DNA of 13,575 nucleotides from Anaerolinea thermophila. Lineage in GTDB: Bacteria > Chloroflexota > Anaerolineae > Anaerolineales > DRKV01. Below are positions 1 to 7,980 of this stretch, one piece after another. The position numbers and the translations under genes were made by a program. Under the pieces are notes generated by a model, which was given only the letters and a program-made list of their open reading frames with translations, did no database searches and had not been told where the DNA came from. How positions within the stretch are numbered: position 1 is the first letter of the stretch; each line of letters opens with the position of its first letter. The stretch covers positions 1-13,575 of the forward strand of contig DYKW01000035.1 in NCBI GenBank assembly GCA_020722405.1, given 5' to 3'.

Positions 1-2
1 CA

Positions 3-44
3 TGAAAAATGATTTTCACCACCAGACATGAAAATCTATTTTCA
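3..44. promoter_or_regulatory. Two tandem operator-like dyads (TGAAAA-N4-TTTTCA)
   Basis: Two 16-bp inverted repeats with identical half-sites, TGAAAA and TTTTCA separated by 4 bp, lie at 3-18 and 29-44. Both are preceded by CA, and their starts are 26 bp apart, about two and a half helical turns. In the second copy the arms extend to 7 bp. They end 24 bp before the glycosidase start codon at 69. Paired identical dyads with this spacing are typical of a dimeric repressor or activator operator. The regulator is not in the window and its family cannot be named; the centre is not CG, so a standard LacI-type operator is not an exact match. The promoter itself lies beyond the left edge or overlaps the dyads. 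Confidence 0.5.
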
Positions 45-56
45 GATCAGATACAC

Positions 57-60
57 GAGG
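57..60 (+). promoter_or_regulatory. Ribosome-binding site deciding the glycosidase start
   Basis: GAGG lies 8 nt before the ATG at 69. The signal peptide begins exactly at this ATG, whereas the longer in-frame ORF from 9 would put a polar stretch in front of it and overlap the dyads. This supports 69 as the start. Confidence 0.6.
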
Positions 61-68
61 AAATTCTT

Positions 69-3000
69 ATGCGACATTTCATTCATACCCTGTTGTGTAT
101 GGTGTTGCTTAGCACCTTTCTGGCAACGCCTTTTTCAGCGCATGCACAAACCGGTGGCTACACCTTCACCGGACGACGAGGTGCATCCTATACCGCCACT
201 TGGAATGAGACCACCTACGAAGTTGAAATCACGACTCCAAACAATACATTTCCGTGGGACTTCATCAGTTTCGTAGGCCCAATGGGGGCCATAGCACTCA
301 ACGGCCTGCCCAACATAGGAAACACGTTTGCATTTTCAGAAAACAGCAGCATTGCCGGTGCTATGCCGGGTGACATTTTGCGCGTCAAGGGTCATGATGC
401 CTGGGTGCTCTCACACCTATCTAAAATCGGAATGGTGATTGACGATGGGGAAGAAATCCAGCGAGGCTGGTTTTCTCAAGGAAATATCAGCTCTTATCTA
501 CTGGAACCCGGCTCCGTCGGATATCGCGTCAATTTATTGGGGCGCCATGCTACTGTCCAGTTAACCTTACTGACGATAGATGCAGATGACTTTGTGGCGG
601 TTATTGCGATCACACTGGACGATCCAACCGATGCCCGGCTGGTCTTTGCCACCGATTTGGAACCGGCCATCTCGTACACCTATGGGGTGGAATATCACAA
701 CACCGCCGATACCCAATTGGCTTACGACGGTGTCCAAGAAGCCATCCAGGGCACAGCACAGATGAATAGCGGTGATGAACTAGCCTATTGGGCACGCACC
801 CACCAACACATTCAAGCCTTCGTGTACGCCAGCGAACCGTTGCTAGGGTGGAGTGCTAACAATCTGCCGCTGAATGACTACCTGCAAGCGGATACGCTCG
901 ATGCCACCATTGCAGGTGGATACAACGACGGGCGCGTCGCCTTGACCACCCAGGCACAAAGCACGCAATATTTTTACATCGGCACCACCGTACTCACCGA
1001 AGCATTGCGCACAAATCCGGTTACCGCTTGGGAAGCCCTGTGTGACGAACGACTAAATACACTCAGTCAATTGCCCATCATGGAAGCCGATGCCTTGCCA
1101 GGGATCACCTTGACTTCTATGCTGGCAAATTTGCTCAACAGTTATCTCTTCAACCCTGATGGACAGGTCTATGCCGCTGACCGTTTGTTCATCTATACCC
1201 CTGATTCATTGCTGCCTCTTATCTCGTATCCAGCATTGCTGCCTCCCGCCTGGCAGGCTACTTACCGTGCCTTATTGGAAGAACTGGCGGCCCAGGTCTA
1301 CCCTTCCCCACCGGTCGTAGGCACCGACATGTACTGGTGGAAACTCGATCTGGGCGGTCCAAGTCCGCTACCGGCATGGTACGGAGGCAATATCTCCGAT
1401 CTGCTCATCTACCTGCCCGATAATGGCATTTACAACCGTCGGCAATTCTCCGACGTGCACAGCGACACTGAATACCTGCTAGGGCTGCGTGCCTACTATC
1501 AAGTTACCGGGGATCTGCCCTTCATCCAAAGTCAAGCAGCGACAATCAACACCAGCATCACGGCCTTACAACAATTCAATACCGTCTATGACCAGGAATT
1601 TACACCAGACGGCAATCTGTATCCCCACATCATGATGTCGGTGGCCGACCTGAGCACATTGGACGGGGTGTATCCATCGGAGAGTGCAGCCACTATCTAT
1701 GCCTACGAGGCCGCCGCCGACTTACTGGATGCCCTAGGCGATCATGCCGCTGCCACCGATTTACGGGTGAACTATGTTGTTCCAATGCGCGCTGCCTTCG
1801 ATAGCACCTTCTGGGATGTTGCGGAGACTTTTTATATGCCTTACGCCGACCAACGCAATGGCGACGGGAAAACTAACGGGCAACAATATCAGGACAAATG
1901 GAGTAACAATTTGCTCTTCAGTTTGCGAGGCAACATAGGTGAAACACACAAAGCCGAGGTGCTCAACACCTACACCACACCCGACGTGTTTTTCGAACCA
2001 GGCGGTGATGTACACTGGATGAGCACTGACAGCGAACACTTCATGGATCATGGCGGCTACGGGATTTCACCAGCCTACAACAACGGCTACATCATGGAAG
2101 GCGGTTTCTTCTCTATGCTTCCTGCGCTGGCGCCTATTGGCTACTACCAGTTGGGAGACACCACGCATGGCGACCAGTATGCCAATCTCTTCCTCGATTC
2201 CTGGCTACAAATGGGACCATACGAAACCATGATGGAATACAACGGCCAGATTCCAGGGCGCATGCTCGAATCCAGCATGTACATCGAGGGTACCGCCATG
2301 CCAATGTGGTTGATTTCCACAGCACTGGGCATCCAGGTGCAGGGCACACAGGTCACTTTCCAACCACGGTTAAGCGGCGCCTTCCAAGTGCGCAACCTAT
2401 ACCTAGGCGTCAACGGGCAACACGCCCTGCTGGATTACTATCGTTCAGATGATGGCTGCGAAACTTTTGAAATACGCCAGAACACCGGGCTGACCATCAT
2501 ATCCGCGAATTTCGAAACGCTCACCTGGCAAGGAGATGCCAACGAAGATTGGAATACCCCGGCGAATTGGGGCGGCACACTCCCCACCTGCAACACACAC
2601 GTCATCATCCCGTCAGGAAACAACGTCACATTGAGCGCCGACGGTCACGCCCAAGACCTAAGCATCCAAGCCGGCGCGCTGCTGGACATGGGAACGTATA
2701 CGCTGAGTGCCAATGGGACAGTAACCAATCTGGGCACGCTGCAACAAACGGCCCAAGTGGATGCCACCTGCACTACAGGGGATGGCTGCGCCCTGGGGTT
2801 TATCTACACCCATGATGGGCTCCTGACCCGACACTTTGGAGTGTACCTGCGCCCCACAGGGTCGAATCCCACCCTGGGGGCGGTCACGGCCGCTATTAGG
2901 GGCGGACAACCCTGCGGACAGTCCGGCAATCTACGCAATACCGTGCATCGCTGTTTCGAAATCACCCCCACTAATCCACAACCCGTCGATTTAACCCTGT

Positions 3001-3314
3001 ACTACAGCAATGGGGAAGCCAATGCCAACGCCATGCCGCAAGTGTGGCATTACCTGGGCAGTGGCCAGTGGGAACAGCAAACCTTCGGCGGTCGCGGCAG
3101 CCAAGGAAACTGGCAATGGGTGCGAGCACTGAATGTAAATGCTTTTTCTCCTTTTGCCCTGTCCGATGGTCAACCCACCGCCTTAAACCTGACGCGGCTG
3201 CAAGCCGCTTCTACAACAAACCACGCCACACTCCACATATTGCTCCTGATTGGCCTATCGGTCAGCGGACTATACCTCGCTCGACGGCGCCTTCCTTGCA
3301 TTTCTGGCAGGTAA
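69..3314 (+). CDS. Secreted multidomain six-hairpin glycosidase-like protein
   Basis: The protein is 1081 aa. Residues 1-26 form a signal peptide with an AHA cleavage motif before Gln27. Residues ~30-330 are beta-rich, like the N-terminal sandwich of many glycoside hydrolases. Residues ~350-770 are helical with aromatic and acidic motifs spaced like an (alpha/alpha)6 barrel: DVHSDTEYL with ALR-type helices and a TGD turn near 462-482, YPSESAATIYAYEAAADLL near 535-553, KWSNNLL near 610, and a Gly/Asp/His-rich segment near 645-681. Residues ~818-895 resemble the GD.N.DW..P.NW/IPSG module common in secreted adhesin-like proteins. A hydrophobic helix at ~1056-1070 followed by RRR (1072-1074) looks like a C-terminal membrane anchor or sorting tail. 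It should act outside the cell on a polysaccharide. The GH family and catalytic acids cannot be fixed by eye. Downstream glycosyltransferase and flippase genes support a surface-glycan role. The fold call is an inference; secretion is well supported. Confidence 0.65.
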   Translation: MRHFIHTLLCMVLLSTFLATPFSAHAQTGGYTFTGRRGASYTATWNETTYEVEITTPNNTFPWDFISFVGPMGAIALNGLPNIGNTFAFSENSSIAGAMPGDILRVKGHDAWVLSHLSKIGMVIDDGEEIQRGWFSQGNISSYLLEPGSVGYRVNLLGRHATVQLTLLTIDADDFVAVIAITLDDPTDARLVFATDLEPAISYTYGVEYHNTADTQLAYDGVQEAIQGTAQMNSGDELAYWARTHQHIQAFVYASEPLLGWSANNLPLNDYLQADTLDATIAGGYNDGRVALTTQAQSTQYFYIGTTVLTEALRTNPVTAWEALCDERLNTLSQLPIMEADALPGITLTSMLANLLNSYLFNPDGQVYAADRLFIYTPDSLLPLISYPALLPPAWQATYRALLEELAAQVYPSPPVVGTDMYWWKLDLGGPSPLPAWYGGNISDLLIYLPDNGIYNRRQFSDVHSDTEYLLGLRAYYQVTGDLPFIQSQAATINTSITALQQFNTVYDQEFTPDGNLYPHIMMSVADLSTLDGVYPSESAATIYAYEAAADLLDALGDHAAATDLRVNYVVPMRAAFDSTFWDVAETFYMPYADQRNGDGKTNGQQYQDKWSNNLLFSLRGNIGETHKAEVLNTYTTPDVFFEPGGDVHWMSTDSEHFMDHGGYGISPAYNNGYIMEGGFFSMLPALAPIGYYQLGDTTHGDQYANLFLDSWLQMGPYETMMEYNGQIPGRMLESSMYIEGTAMPMWLISTALGIQVQGTQVTFQPRLSGAFQVRNLYLGVNGQHALLDYYRSDDGCETFEIRQNTGLTIISANFETLTWQGDANEDWNTPANWGGTLPTCNTHVIIPSGNNVTLSADGHAQDLSIQAGALLDMGTYTLSANGTVTNLGTLQQTAQVDATCTTGDGCALGFIYTHDGLLTRHFGVYLRPTGSNPTLGAVTAAIRGGQPCGQSGNLRNTVHRCFEITPTNPQPVDLTLYYSNGEANANAMPQVWHYLGSGQWEQQTFGGRGSQGNWQWVRALNVNAFSPFALSDGQPTALNLTRLQAASTTNHATLHILLLIGLSVSGLYLARRRLPCISGR

Positions 3315-3336
3315 ACCCCACCTGGCAAGGGATACA

Positions 3337-4716
3337 ATGAGCACGTCAATGCTATCTGTTCCCACTCTCAAAAACATGACAACCTTGCTCTTTTTCCCCA
3401 ATTACCTGGGCGGCGGATTCGGCCACATCGCCCGTTGTATGGCACTCGCCGAAACCTTGCAAATGCATGGAGGTAACCCGGTATTTGCCATCGGAGGGCC
3501 GCATAAAACTCGTGTGGCGCAGGCCGGCTTCAAGGTATGCGAACTCCAGACACCGCGCTATACCCAGCGGCACAATACTGGCCTGGCCTATGTGCATGTA
3601 AGCGACATGGCATATCAGATTGCGCGCGACGGCTTCGACCACCCGCGTATTGTGCAACAAGCAATCAATGAAGCACTAGACATTATCGATAAAGTACACC
3701 CAGATGCGTTGGTAGGCGATGGCTATGCACTAACCCATCTCATCGGGAAAATCAGCGGGCTACCGGTCGTTCAAATTGCCAAGTCAGTCGCCCATCCTCA
3801 ACCCGTGCCACTGGTATGGTGGGAAACTTCACCCAAAGAAATGGATGTTCCCGACATCGGTTCCGTTTTCGACCCGGTGCGAAAGAAATTCAATCTACCT
3901 CCGCTGGGCCGGAGTACCGAGTTGCTCGATGGCGATCTATTGCTCCTGCCCTCCATCCTGCCGCTCGACCCCATGCCCACACTGCCACCGCGCACATTTT
4001 ATGTTGGGCCAATGGTACGCGCCCCTCAAGGCACGCCAACGCCAGAATGGTTATTGCGCCTGGGTAACGATCCACTAGTGTACGTCACCGTTGGGGGAGC
4101 CGGTGGCATTGCCGGAGATCCGGCCTTCTTGCGCCTGCTGCTCACCGCACTGGGCAAAGAACCCTACCAGGTGGTCATCTCCACCGGCGGTCTAGAGCCT
4201 CCCGCAGATATCGAGATTCCCCCAAATGTTCATCTGTTCCCCTGGGTCGCGCACGAACATATTTTGCCACGTGCTAGCGCGGTCATCTTTCACGGGGGCT
4301 ATACGCGCATGGAAATCCTATTACACGGCTTGCCATCCATTACCATCCCCTTCCACACCGAACAAGAATACTACGGGCGGTTAATCCAACGCGCCGGTGC
4401 GGGCATCAATCTACGGTATAGCAATGCACCCTACCAAAAACTCAACGTGCGCTGGCGCGGTGGTTTACCCTGGAATCAAAAAACATACAGTCTGTACGTA
4501 CGAACCGAACCTACTTTGCAGCCGGCGACATTGCGTGAGGCAGTAGCAGGTGTACTGGCGCATGAAGCCATGCACGCTAGTGCTCGCGCCCTACAACAGA
4601 CTTTACAGGCCATGGATGGCAAAACCCAAGCGTATCAGCGCATTGTGCACTTGTTACAACAGCCCATTTTCCCCCTCGTAGATACATCGAAACCCGTGCC
4701 AAGCACTCCGCTATGA
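3337..4716 (+). CDS. UGT/MurG-like (GT-B fold) glycosyltransferase
   Basis: The protein is 459 aa and cytosolic, with no signal peptide or membrane helix. The N-terminus carries a Gly-rich loop, GGGFGH (25-30), followed by an amphipathic helix, as in GT1/GT28 acceptor domains. The C-terminal domain has the nucleotide-sugar-binding signature: VIFHGGYTRMEILLHG (316-331) and GLPSITIPFHTEQ (331-343), equivalent to the HGG..S..E.L..G.P....P...EQ motif of UDP-glycosyltransferases. It should move a sugar from an NDP donor to a lipid or glycan acceptor. ATG 3337 was chosen because AAGGG at 3327-3331 precedes it by 5 nt; an upstream in-frame ATG at 3250 would overlap the previous gene by 65 bp. ATG 3376 is a weaker alternative. 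The gene follows the glycosidase by 22 nt and overlaps the flippase start, so all three are probably one transcript. Acceptor and donor are unknown. Confidence 0.85.
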   Translation: MSTSMLSVPTLKNMTTLLFFPNYLGGGFGHIARCMALAETLQMHGGNPVFAIGGPHKTRVAQAGFKVCELQTPRYTQRHNTGLAYVHVSDMAYQIARDGFDHPRIVQQAINEALDIIDKVHPDALVGDGYALTHLIGKISGLPVVQIAKSVAHPQPVPLVWWETSPKEMDVPDIGSVFDPVRKKFNLPPLGRSTELLDGDLLLLPSILPLDPMPTLPPRTFYVGPMVRAPQGTPTPEWLLRLGNDPLVYVTVGGAGGIAGDPAFLRLLLTALGKEPYQVVISTGGLEPPADIEIPPNVHLFPWVAHEHILPRASAVIFHGGYTRMEILLHGLPSITIPFHTEQEYYGRLIQRAGAGINLRYSNAPYQKLNVRWRGGLPWNQKTYSLYVRTEPTLQPATLREAVAGVLAHEAMHASARALQQTLQAMDGKTQAYQRIVHLLQQPIFPLVDTSKPVPSTPL

Positions 4717-6173
4717 CCGGCCTGGAACGCGCCCTAAAAAATACCCTCGCCCTGAGCGCCGCCGATATTTTCGGAAAGGCGCTCAATTTTGTACTCATGG
4801 CTATTTTGGCACGCCAGTTGACGCCCGATGATTTCGGCGGGTACACTACCGTGCTCTCCCTGGTATGGTTTTTGGTACCCTTGAGCGACCTGGGGCTTTC
4901 GCAAGTGTTGACGCGCGAAACTGCAGCCGAACGCGAACGCGCCGGCCTGCTTCTATTCAACGGGCTAATCGTCAGCGGCTTCTTGGGGCTAGGTGGCGGA
5001 TTATTGCTGTGCACGATTGCCTTCCTGGGGCGCTACCCGGATGCTTTACGCGTTTGGATTGTGGTGGCCAGCCTGGCCGTGGTATCCGGCACGCTCACCC
5101 AAACCGGTTATGCTGTGCTACGCGGCCTGGAACGCATGGAGTTACAAGCCCTCGCCAGCAGCCTAACGCTGATCGTTGCTTCTCTGGGCGGCCTGACACT
5201 GGCATGGCAGGGCTTCGGCGTGGGAGCACAGGTCATGTTTTTCAGTAGTGTGATGATTTTAGGGGCTGCCTTCACTCTCGGCGTACTGGTACGCGGGCAG
5301 GTCCGCTGGCAAAAACAAGTAGATTTCACCTTGTGCAAGCAGTTACTGCGCATGGCACTTCCCATCAGTGTACTCATTGCCTACAGTGTAGCCCTGCGCT
5401 GGAGCGATATTTTGATTTTAGGGCAAACGCGGGGCATGGCCGACGTAGCCACCTACGGCACAGCCCAAAAAGTTATTGACCTAACCAGCGTCATAAGCGC
5501 CAGCGCCTCGGCCACCTTGTTACCCTTGCTGGCACAACGCTGGCGCATTTCGGGACAAAAAACTCACATGCTTTTTTTACGTGCGCTGCGCTTCTTCGCC
5601 GATTTCGGTGTTGGTGCAGCAGCGGGGTTAAGCATACTGGCCGAACCGATTATCACGATGTTGTTCGGAGGACGTTATGCACCGGCCGGTGCGTCACTGC
5701 GCATTCTGGCGTTTGCTTTCCTGTTCCAGGTGGTGAGCGGCCCAACCGGCACCCTGCTCATTGCCACTGGCGAAAAAATGCGCCGTTTCGTACCCGTCAT
5801 TGGCACAGTAGTAGGTTTGAATGTGCTCCTGAACCTGCTGTTCACGCCGCGTTGGGGCTACATGGGTGCCTCATGGGCCTTTCTGGGAACGTCCATAGCG
5901 GTTTTTGGGGTACGTCAGTGGATCGCCGCCGAGCACTTCAAACAGGCACCGCGTATGTTCGCGCTGCTGTGGCGCCCAGGGCTGGCGGCCGCCGGGATGG
6001 GCGGCGCATTGTGGCTCGTACAACCAGGCAATTTATGGTTCGCTATTGGGCTGGGTGCGACAGCATACCTCCTGGTGCTGGGCATCATGGGAGAATTTCA
6101 ACAAACACCCTATCCCGAATTGTGGCATTGGCTGCAAGAACGAGTACAATATGCCTTGCCAAAAGGCGCTTGA
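4713..6173 (+). CDS. Polysaccharide/oligosaccharide flippase (Wzx/PST-type, MOP superfamily)
   Basis: The protein is 486 aa with about 12-14 hydrophobic segments spread over its whole length. The N-terminus has the typical opening of the family: an amphipathic start, then FGKALNFVLMAILARQLTPDDFGGY (around 20-44), where the ARxLTPxDFGxY signature is characteristic of polysaccharide biosynthesis membrane proteins. Length fits the family (about 400-500 aa). The protein should flip a lipid-linked glycan across the cytoplasmic membrane. The start codon overlaps the preceding stop (ATGA at 4713-4716) and no good ribosome-binding site is visible, so translation is probably coupled to the glycosyltransferase. 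With the upstream enzyme and secreted glycosidase this forms a build-export-trim set for a surface glycan; that pathway assignment is an inference. No polymerase or ligase gene is in view. Confidence 0.88.
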   Translation: MTGLERALKNTLALSAADIFGKALNFVLMAILARQLTPDDFGGYTTVLSLVWFLVPLSDLGLSQVLTRETAAERERAGLLLFNGLIVSGFLGLGGGLLLCTIAFLGRYPDALRVWIVVASLAVVSGTLTQTGYAVLRGLERMELQALASSLTLIVASLGGLTLAWQGFGVGAQVMFFSSVMILGAAFTLGVLVRGQVRWQKQVDFTLCKQLLRMALPISVLIAYSVALRWSDILILGQTRGMADVATYGTAQKVIDLTSVISASASATLLPLLAQRWRISGQKTHMLFLRALRFFADFGVGAAAGLSILAEPIITMLFGGRYAPAGASLRILAFAFLFQVVSGPTGTLLIATGEKMRRFVPVIGTVVGLNVLLNLLFTPRWGYMGASWAFLGTSIAVFGVRQWIAAEHFKQAPRMFALLWRPGLAAAGMGGALWLVQPGNLWFAIGLGATAYLLVLGIMGEFQQTPYPELWHWLQERVQYALPKGA

Positions 6174-6234
6174 GGCGTACCTTCGGACACGCTAATCGTT
6201 GGCCATTGCAATCCATACCATTTTAAAAGCCAGC

Positions 6235-6987
6235 ATGACAAACGTTTCTCAGACCGTTGAATCCCCTCTAAAAGGACAGACTTTTCTCGTTACCGGCGGT
6301 GCTCACCGGCTAGGGCGCACATTGGCGTTGGGCATTGCCGCAGCCGGCGGTGATGTGGTCATCCACTACGGCAAATCATACCAGCAAGCACAAGAGACTG
6401 CCACACAGATTGCTACTCTGGAGCGCACCGCCTATTTGCTGCAAGCCGACCTGGAGGACCCCCTCCAATCGGCCGCGCTGGTGGCGCGCGCCTGGAAATA
6501 CGCCCCACTCGACGGTCTGGTCAACAACGCGGCCATCTTCGCCCCCTTACACTGGGACGATACTTCCCTGGAAGACTGGGAGCGGCATCTGCGCATCAAC
6601 CTGACCGCGCCGTTCCTATTCAGTCAGGCTTTTGCAAAGCATTTGCCCTCCGACGGCATAGGGCGCATTGTCAATATCGTGGATTGGCGCGCCCTGCGTC
6701 CGGGAGCCGATCACTTTCCGTACACCATCAGCAAGGCCGCACTGGCGGCATTGACGCGGTCGCTGGCTGCCGCTTTGGGGCCGCGTCTCACCGTCAACGC
6801 GCTGGCACTGGGGGCTGTCCTGCCTCCCTCTGATGGGGGTGCGGCGGAATCTATCGTCCGCGGCCTTCCCATCGAGCGCTGGGCACATCTGGAAGAAGTA
6901 CAACAAGCATTGGTCTTTCTACTGAGCGGGCCGCGTTACATCACCGGAGAAATCATCCACTTGGATGGCGGTCGCCACCTGATTTGA
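6235..6987 (+). CDS. SDR of the pteridine reductase / FolM type
   Basis: The protein is 250 aa, a classical short-chain dehydrogenase. The cofactor loop is TGGAHRLGR (20-28), whose RLGR ending is shared with pteridine reductases; NNAA is at 97-100; and the C-terminus is ITGEIIHLDGGRHL. The usual catalytic Ser is absent: the strand reads IVNIVD with Asp150, followed by Tyr163 and Lys167. This Asp-N12-Tyr-N3-Lys layout is that of Leishmania PTR1 and bacterial FolM. Such enzymes use NADPH to reduce dihydropterins, dihydromonapterin or dihydrofolate. folB follows 10 nt after the stop, then folK, which strongly supports a pterin/folate role. ATG 6235 was chosen over a TTG at 6199 because the homologous region starts after it; the ribosome-binding site is weak. 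The 61-nt gap after the flippase may separate transcripts. Substrate is inferred. Confidence 0.82.
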   Translation: MTNVSQTVESPLKGQTFLVTGGAHRLGRTLALGIAAAGGDVVIHYGKSYQQAQETATQIATLERTAYLLQADLEDPLQSAALVARAWKYAPLDGLVNNAAIFAPLHWDDTSLEDWERHLRINLTAPFLFSQAFAKHLPSDGIGRIVNIVDWRALRPGADHFPYTISKAALAALTRSLAAALGPRLTVNALALGAVLPPSDGGAAESIVRGLPIERWAHLEEVQQALVFLLSGPRYITGEIIHLDGGRHLI

Positions 6988-6997
6988 AGAGCCTCTT

Positions 6998-7360
6998 ATG
7001 GATAAAGTGTTCATCCGCAACCTGAGCGTACGCGGCATCATCGGCATCAATGATTGGGAACGGGAAAAATTACAGGAGATTCTCATCAACCTGACCTTGT
7101 ACGCCGACCTGCACCGTGCCGGAGAAAGCGACGCCATCGAAGATTGCGTCAACTATCGCACAATTGCCAAGAAGGTGCAAGCACACGCCGAAAGCACCGC
7201 CCGTTACACGGTCGAAGCCCTGGCTGCCGACATTGCCCGCCTGTGCCTGGAAGAACCGGGCGTGCAAAAAGCCGTCGTGCGGGTGGAAAAGCCAGGGGCA
7301 GTGCGCTTTTCCGAATCGGTTGGCGTAGAAATCGAACGCACGCAGGACGATTTTGCATGA
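6998..7360 (+). CDS. folB: Dihydroneopterin aldolase
   Basis: The protein is 120 aa, the normal family length. It converts 7,8-dihydroneopterin to 6-hydroxymethyl-7,8-dihydropterin plus glycolaldehyde in folate synthesis. The sequence has the family layout: an N-terminal strand with VRGIIGINDWERE (11-23) containing the pterin-contacting Glu21 region, VNYRTIAKKV with Tyr53 (51-60), a TVEALAADIA helix with Glu73, and the VEKPGAVRFSESVGVEIER end with Lys98. Glu21, Tyr53, Glu73 and Lys98 match the catalytic and pterin-binding positions known from the Staphylococcus enzyme within a residue or two. A purine-rich GAAGAG stretch lies about 6 nt before the ATG. It is 10 nt after the SDR stop and overlaps folK by ATGA, so the three are a single translational unit. 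Confidence 0.93.
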   Translation: MDKVFIRNLSVRGIIGINDWEREKLQEILINLTLYADLHRAGESDAIEDCVNYRTIAKKVQAHAESTARYTVEALAADIARLCLEEPGVQKAVVRVEKPGAVRFSESVGVEIERTQDDFA

Positions 7361-7830
7361 AATTCGTTTACCTGGGTCTGGGAAGCAACATCGAGCCTGA
7401 AGTCAACCTGCCACGCGGGGCGCACCTACTGGCACAGCGTGTCAAAGTGGTCGCGCGTTCTCGCATCTGGCAAACGCCGCCAGAGGGGGTGGATGGCCCG
7501 ATATTTCTCAACGCGGCAGTGCATATCCAAACCCCATTGGATGCCAAAACCCTGAAGTGGGAGGTACTACGCCCGCTGGAGGCCGCGCTTGGACGGGTGC
7601 GCGGCCCCGACAAGTTTGCTCCGCGCCCGCTCGACCTAGACATCCTGATCTATGATGGGGAAATACTCGACACCACCATTTGGCACCGTCCTCATCTGGC
7701 CGTGCCACTAGCAGAGTTATTGCCCGACCTGCCCTATCCGCAAAGTGGAGAACGGCTGGCCGAGATCGCCCGTCGCCTACAGCCCCCTGTCGGATTCTTT
7801 CCCCGCCAGGACGTGCGTTGGGAGCATTGA
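7357..7830 (+). CDS. folK: 6-hydroxymethyl-7,8-dihydropterin pyrophosphokinase
   Basis: The protein is 157 aa, typical for the family. It transfers pyrophosphate from ATP to 6-hydroxymethyl-dihydropterin, the step after FolB. The opening YLGLGSNIEP (5-14) is the GLGSN motif of HPPK, and PRPLDLDILIYDGEIL (89-104) holds the two magnesium-binding aspartates (Asp93, Asp95). HRPHLAVPLAELLPDL (110-125) corresponds to the conserved substrate-lid region. The true start is ATG 7357, overlapping the folB stop as ATGA. A much longer open frame runs upstream to 7054, but it lies inside folB and is an overlap artefact. No folP or folE is in the window, so the pathway must be completed elsewhere. Confidence 0.93.
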   Translation: MKFVYLGLGSNIEPEVNLPRGAHLLAQRVKVVARSRIWQTPPEGVDGPIFLNAAVHIQTPLDAKTLKWEVLRPLEAALGRVRGPDKFAPRPLDLDILIYDGEILDTTIWHRPHLAVPLAELLPDLPYPQSGERLAEIARRLQPPVGFFPRQDVRWEH

Positions 7831-7868
7831 ATGATGAAATCTCAAAGGATAGGTGAGTTGTCTTGCCA

Positions 7869-7892
7869 TCATCGTGCCTTTGTGCCTTCGTG
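7869..7892 (-). repeat. Short octamer repeat, CACRAAGG family (3 units)
   Basis: Read on the minus strand the sequence is CACGAAGG, CACAAAGG and CACGATGA in a row, preceded by TTCAC. This is a short piece of the degenerate 'CCACGAAGGCACGAAGG' repeat seen between genes in many unrelated bacterial genomes (general knowledge). It lies in the 150-bp gap between folK and the cNMP-binding gene, with no coding role. Confidence 0.55.
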
Positions 7893-7928
7893 GTGAATGA
7901 ACAAAATGTGCCCCACAAACAAAAAATA

Positions 7929-7937
7929 TGCTATAAA
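7929..7937 (+). promoter_or_regulatory. Candidate extended -10 promoter of the cNMP-binding gene
   Basis: TGCTATAAA contains an extended -10 (TG-N) followed by TATAAA, five of six matches to the sigma-70 -10 consensus. No convincing -35 lies 16-18 bp upstream. A start near 7944 would give a leader of about 37 nt. The gap after folK and the position support an independent promoter here, but this is from sequence alone. Confidence 0.4.
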
Positions 7938-7980
7938 TAAAGTGTAACTTATCCACTAACGCGATACACAGGAAACGGCC

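Noticed and set aside
3250..3336. Earlier start of the glycosyltransferase
   Set aside because: It would overlap the glycosidase C-terminus by 65 bp without a ribosome-binding site; ATG 3337 has AAGGG at good spacing.
6199..6234. TTG start for the SDR
   Set aside because: A downstream ATG at 6235 gives a normal-length protein; the extra 12 residues do not resemble SDR sequence.
7054..7356. Long N-terminal extension of FolK
   Set aside because: It lies entirely in another frame of folB; HPPK homology begins at MKFVYLGLGSN at 7357.
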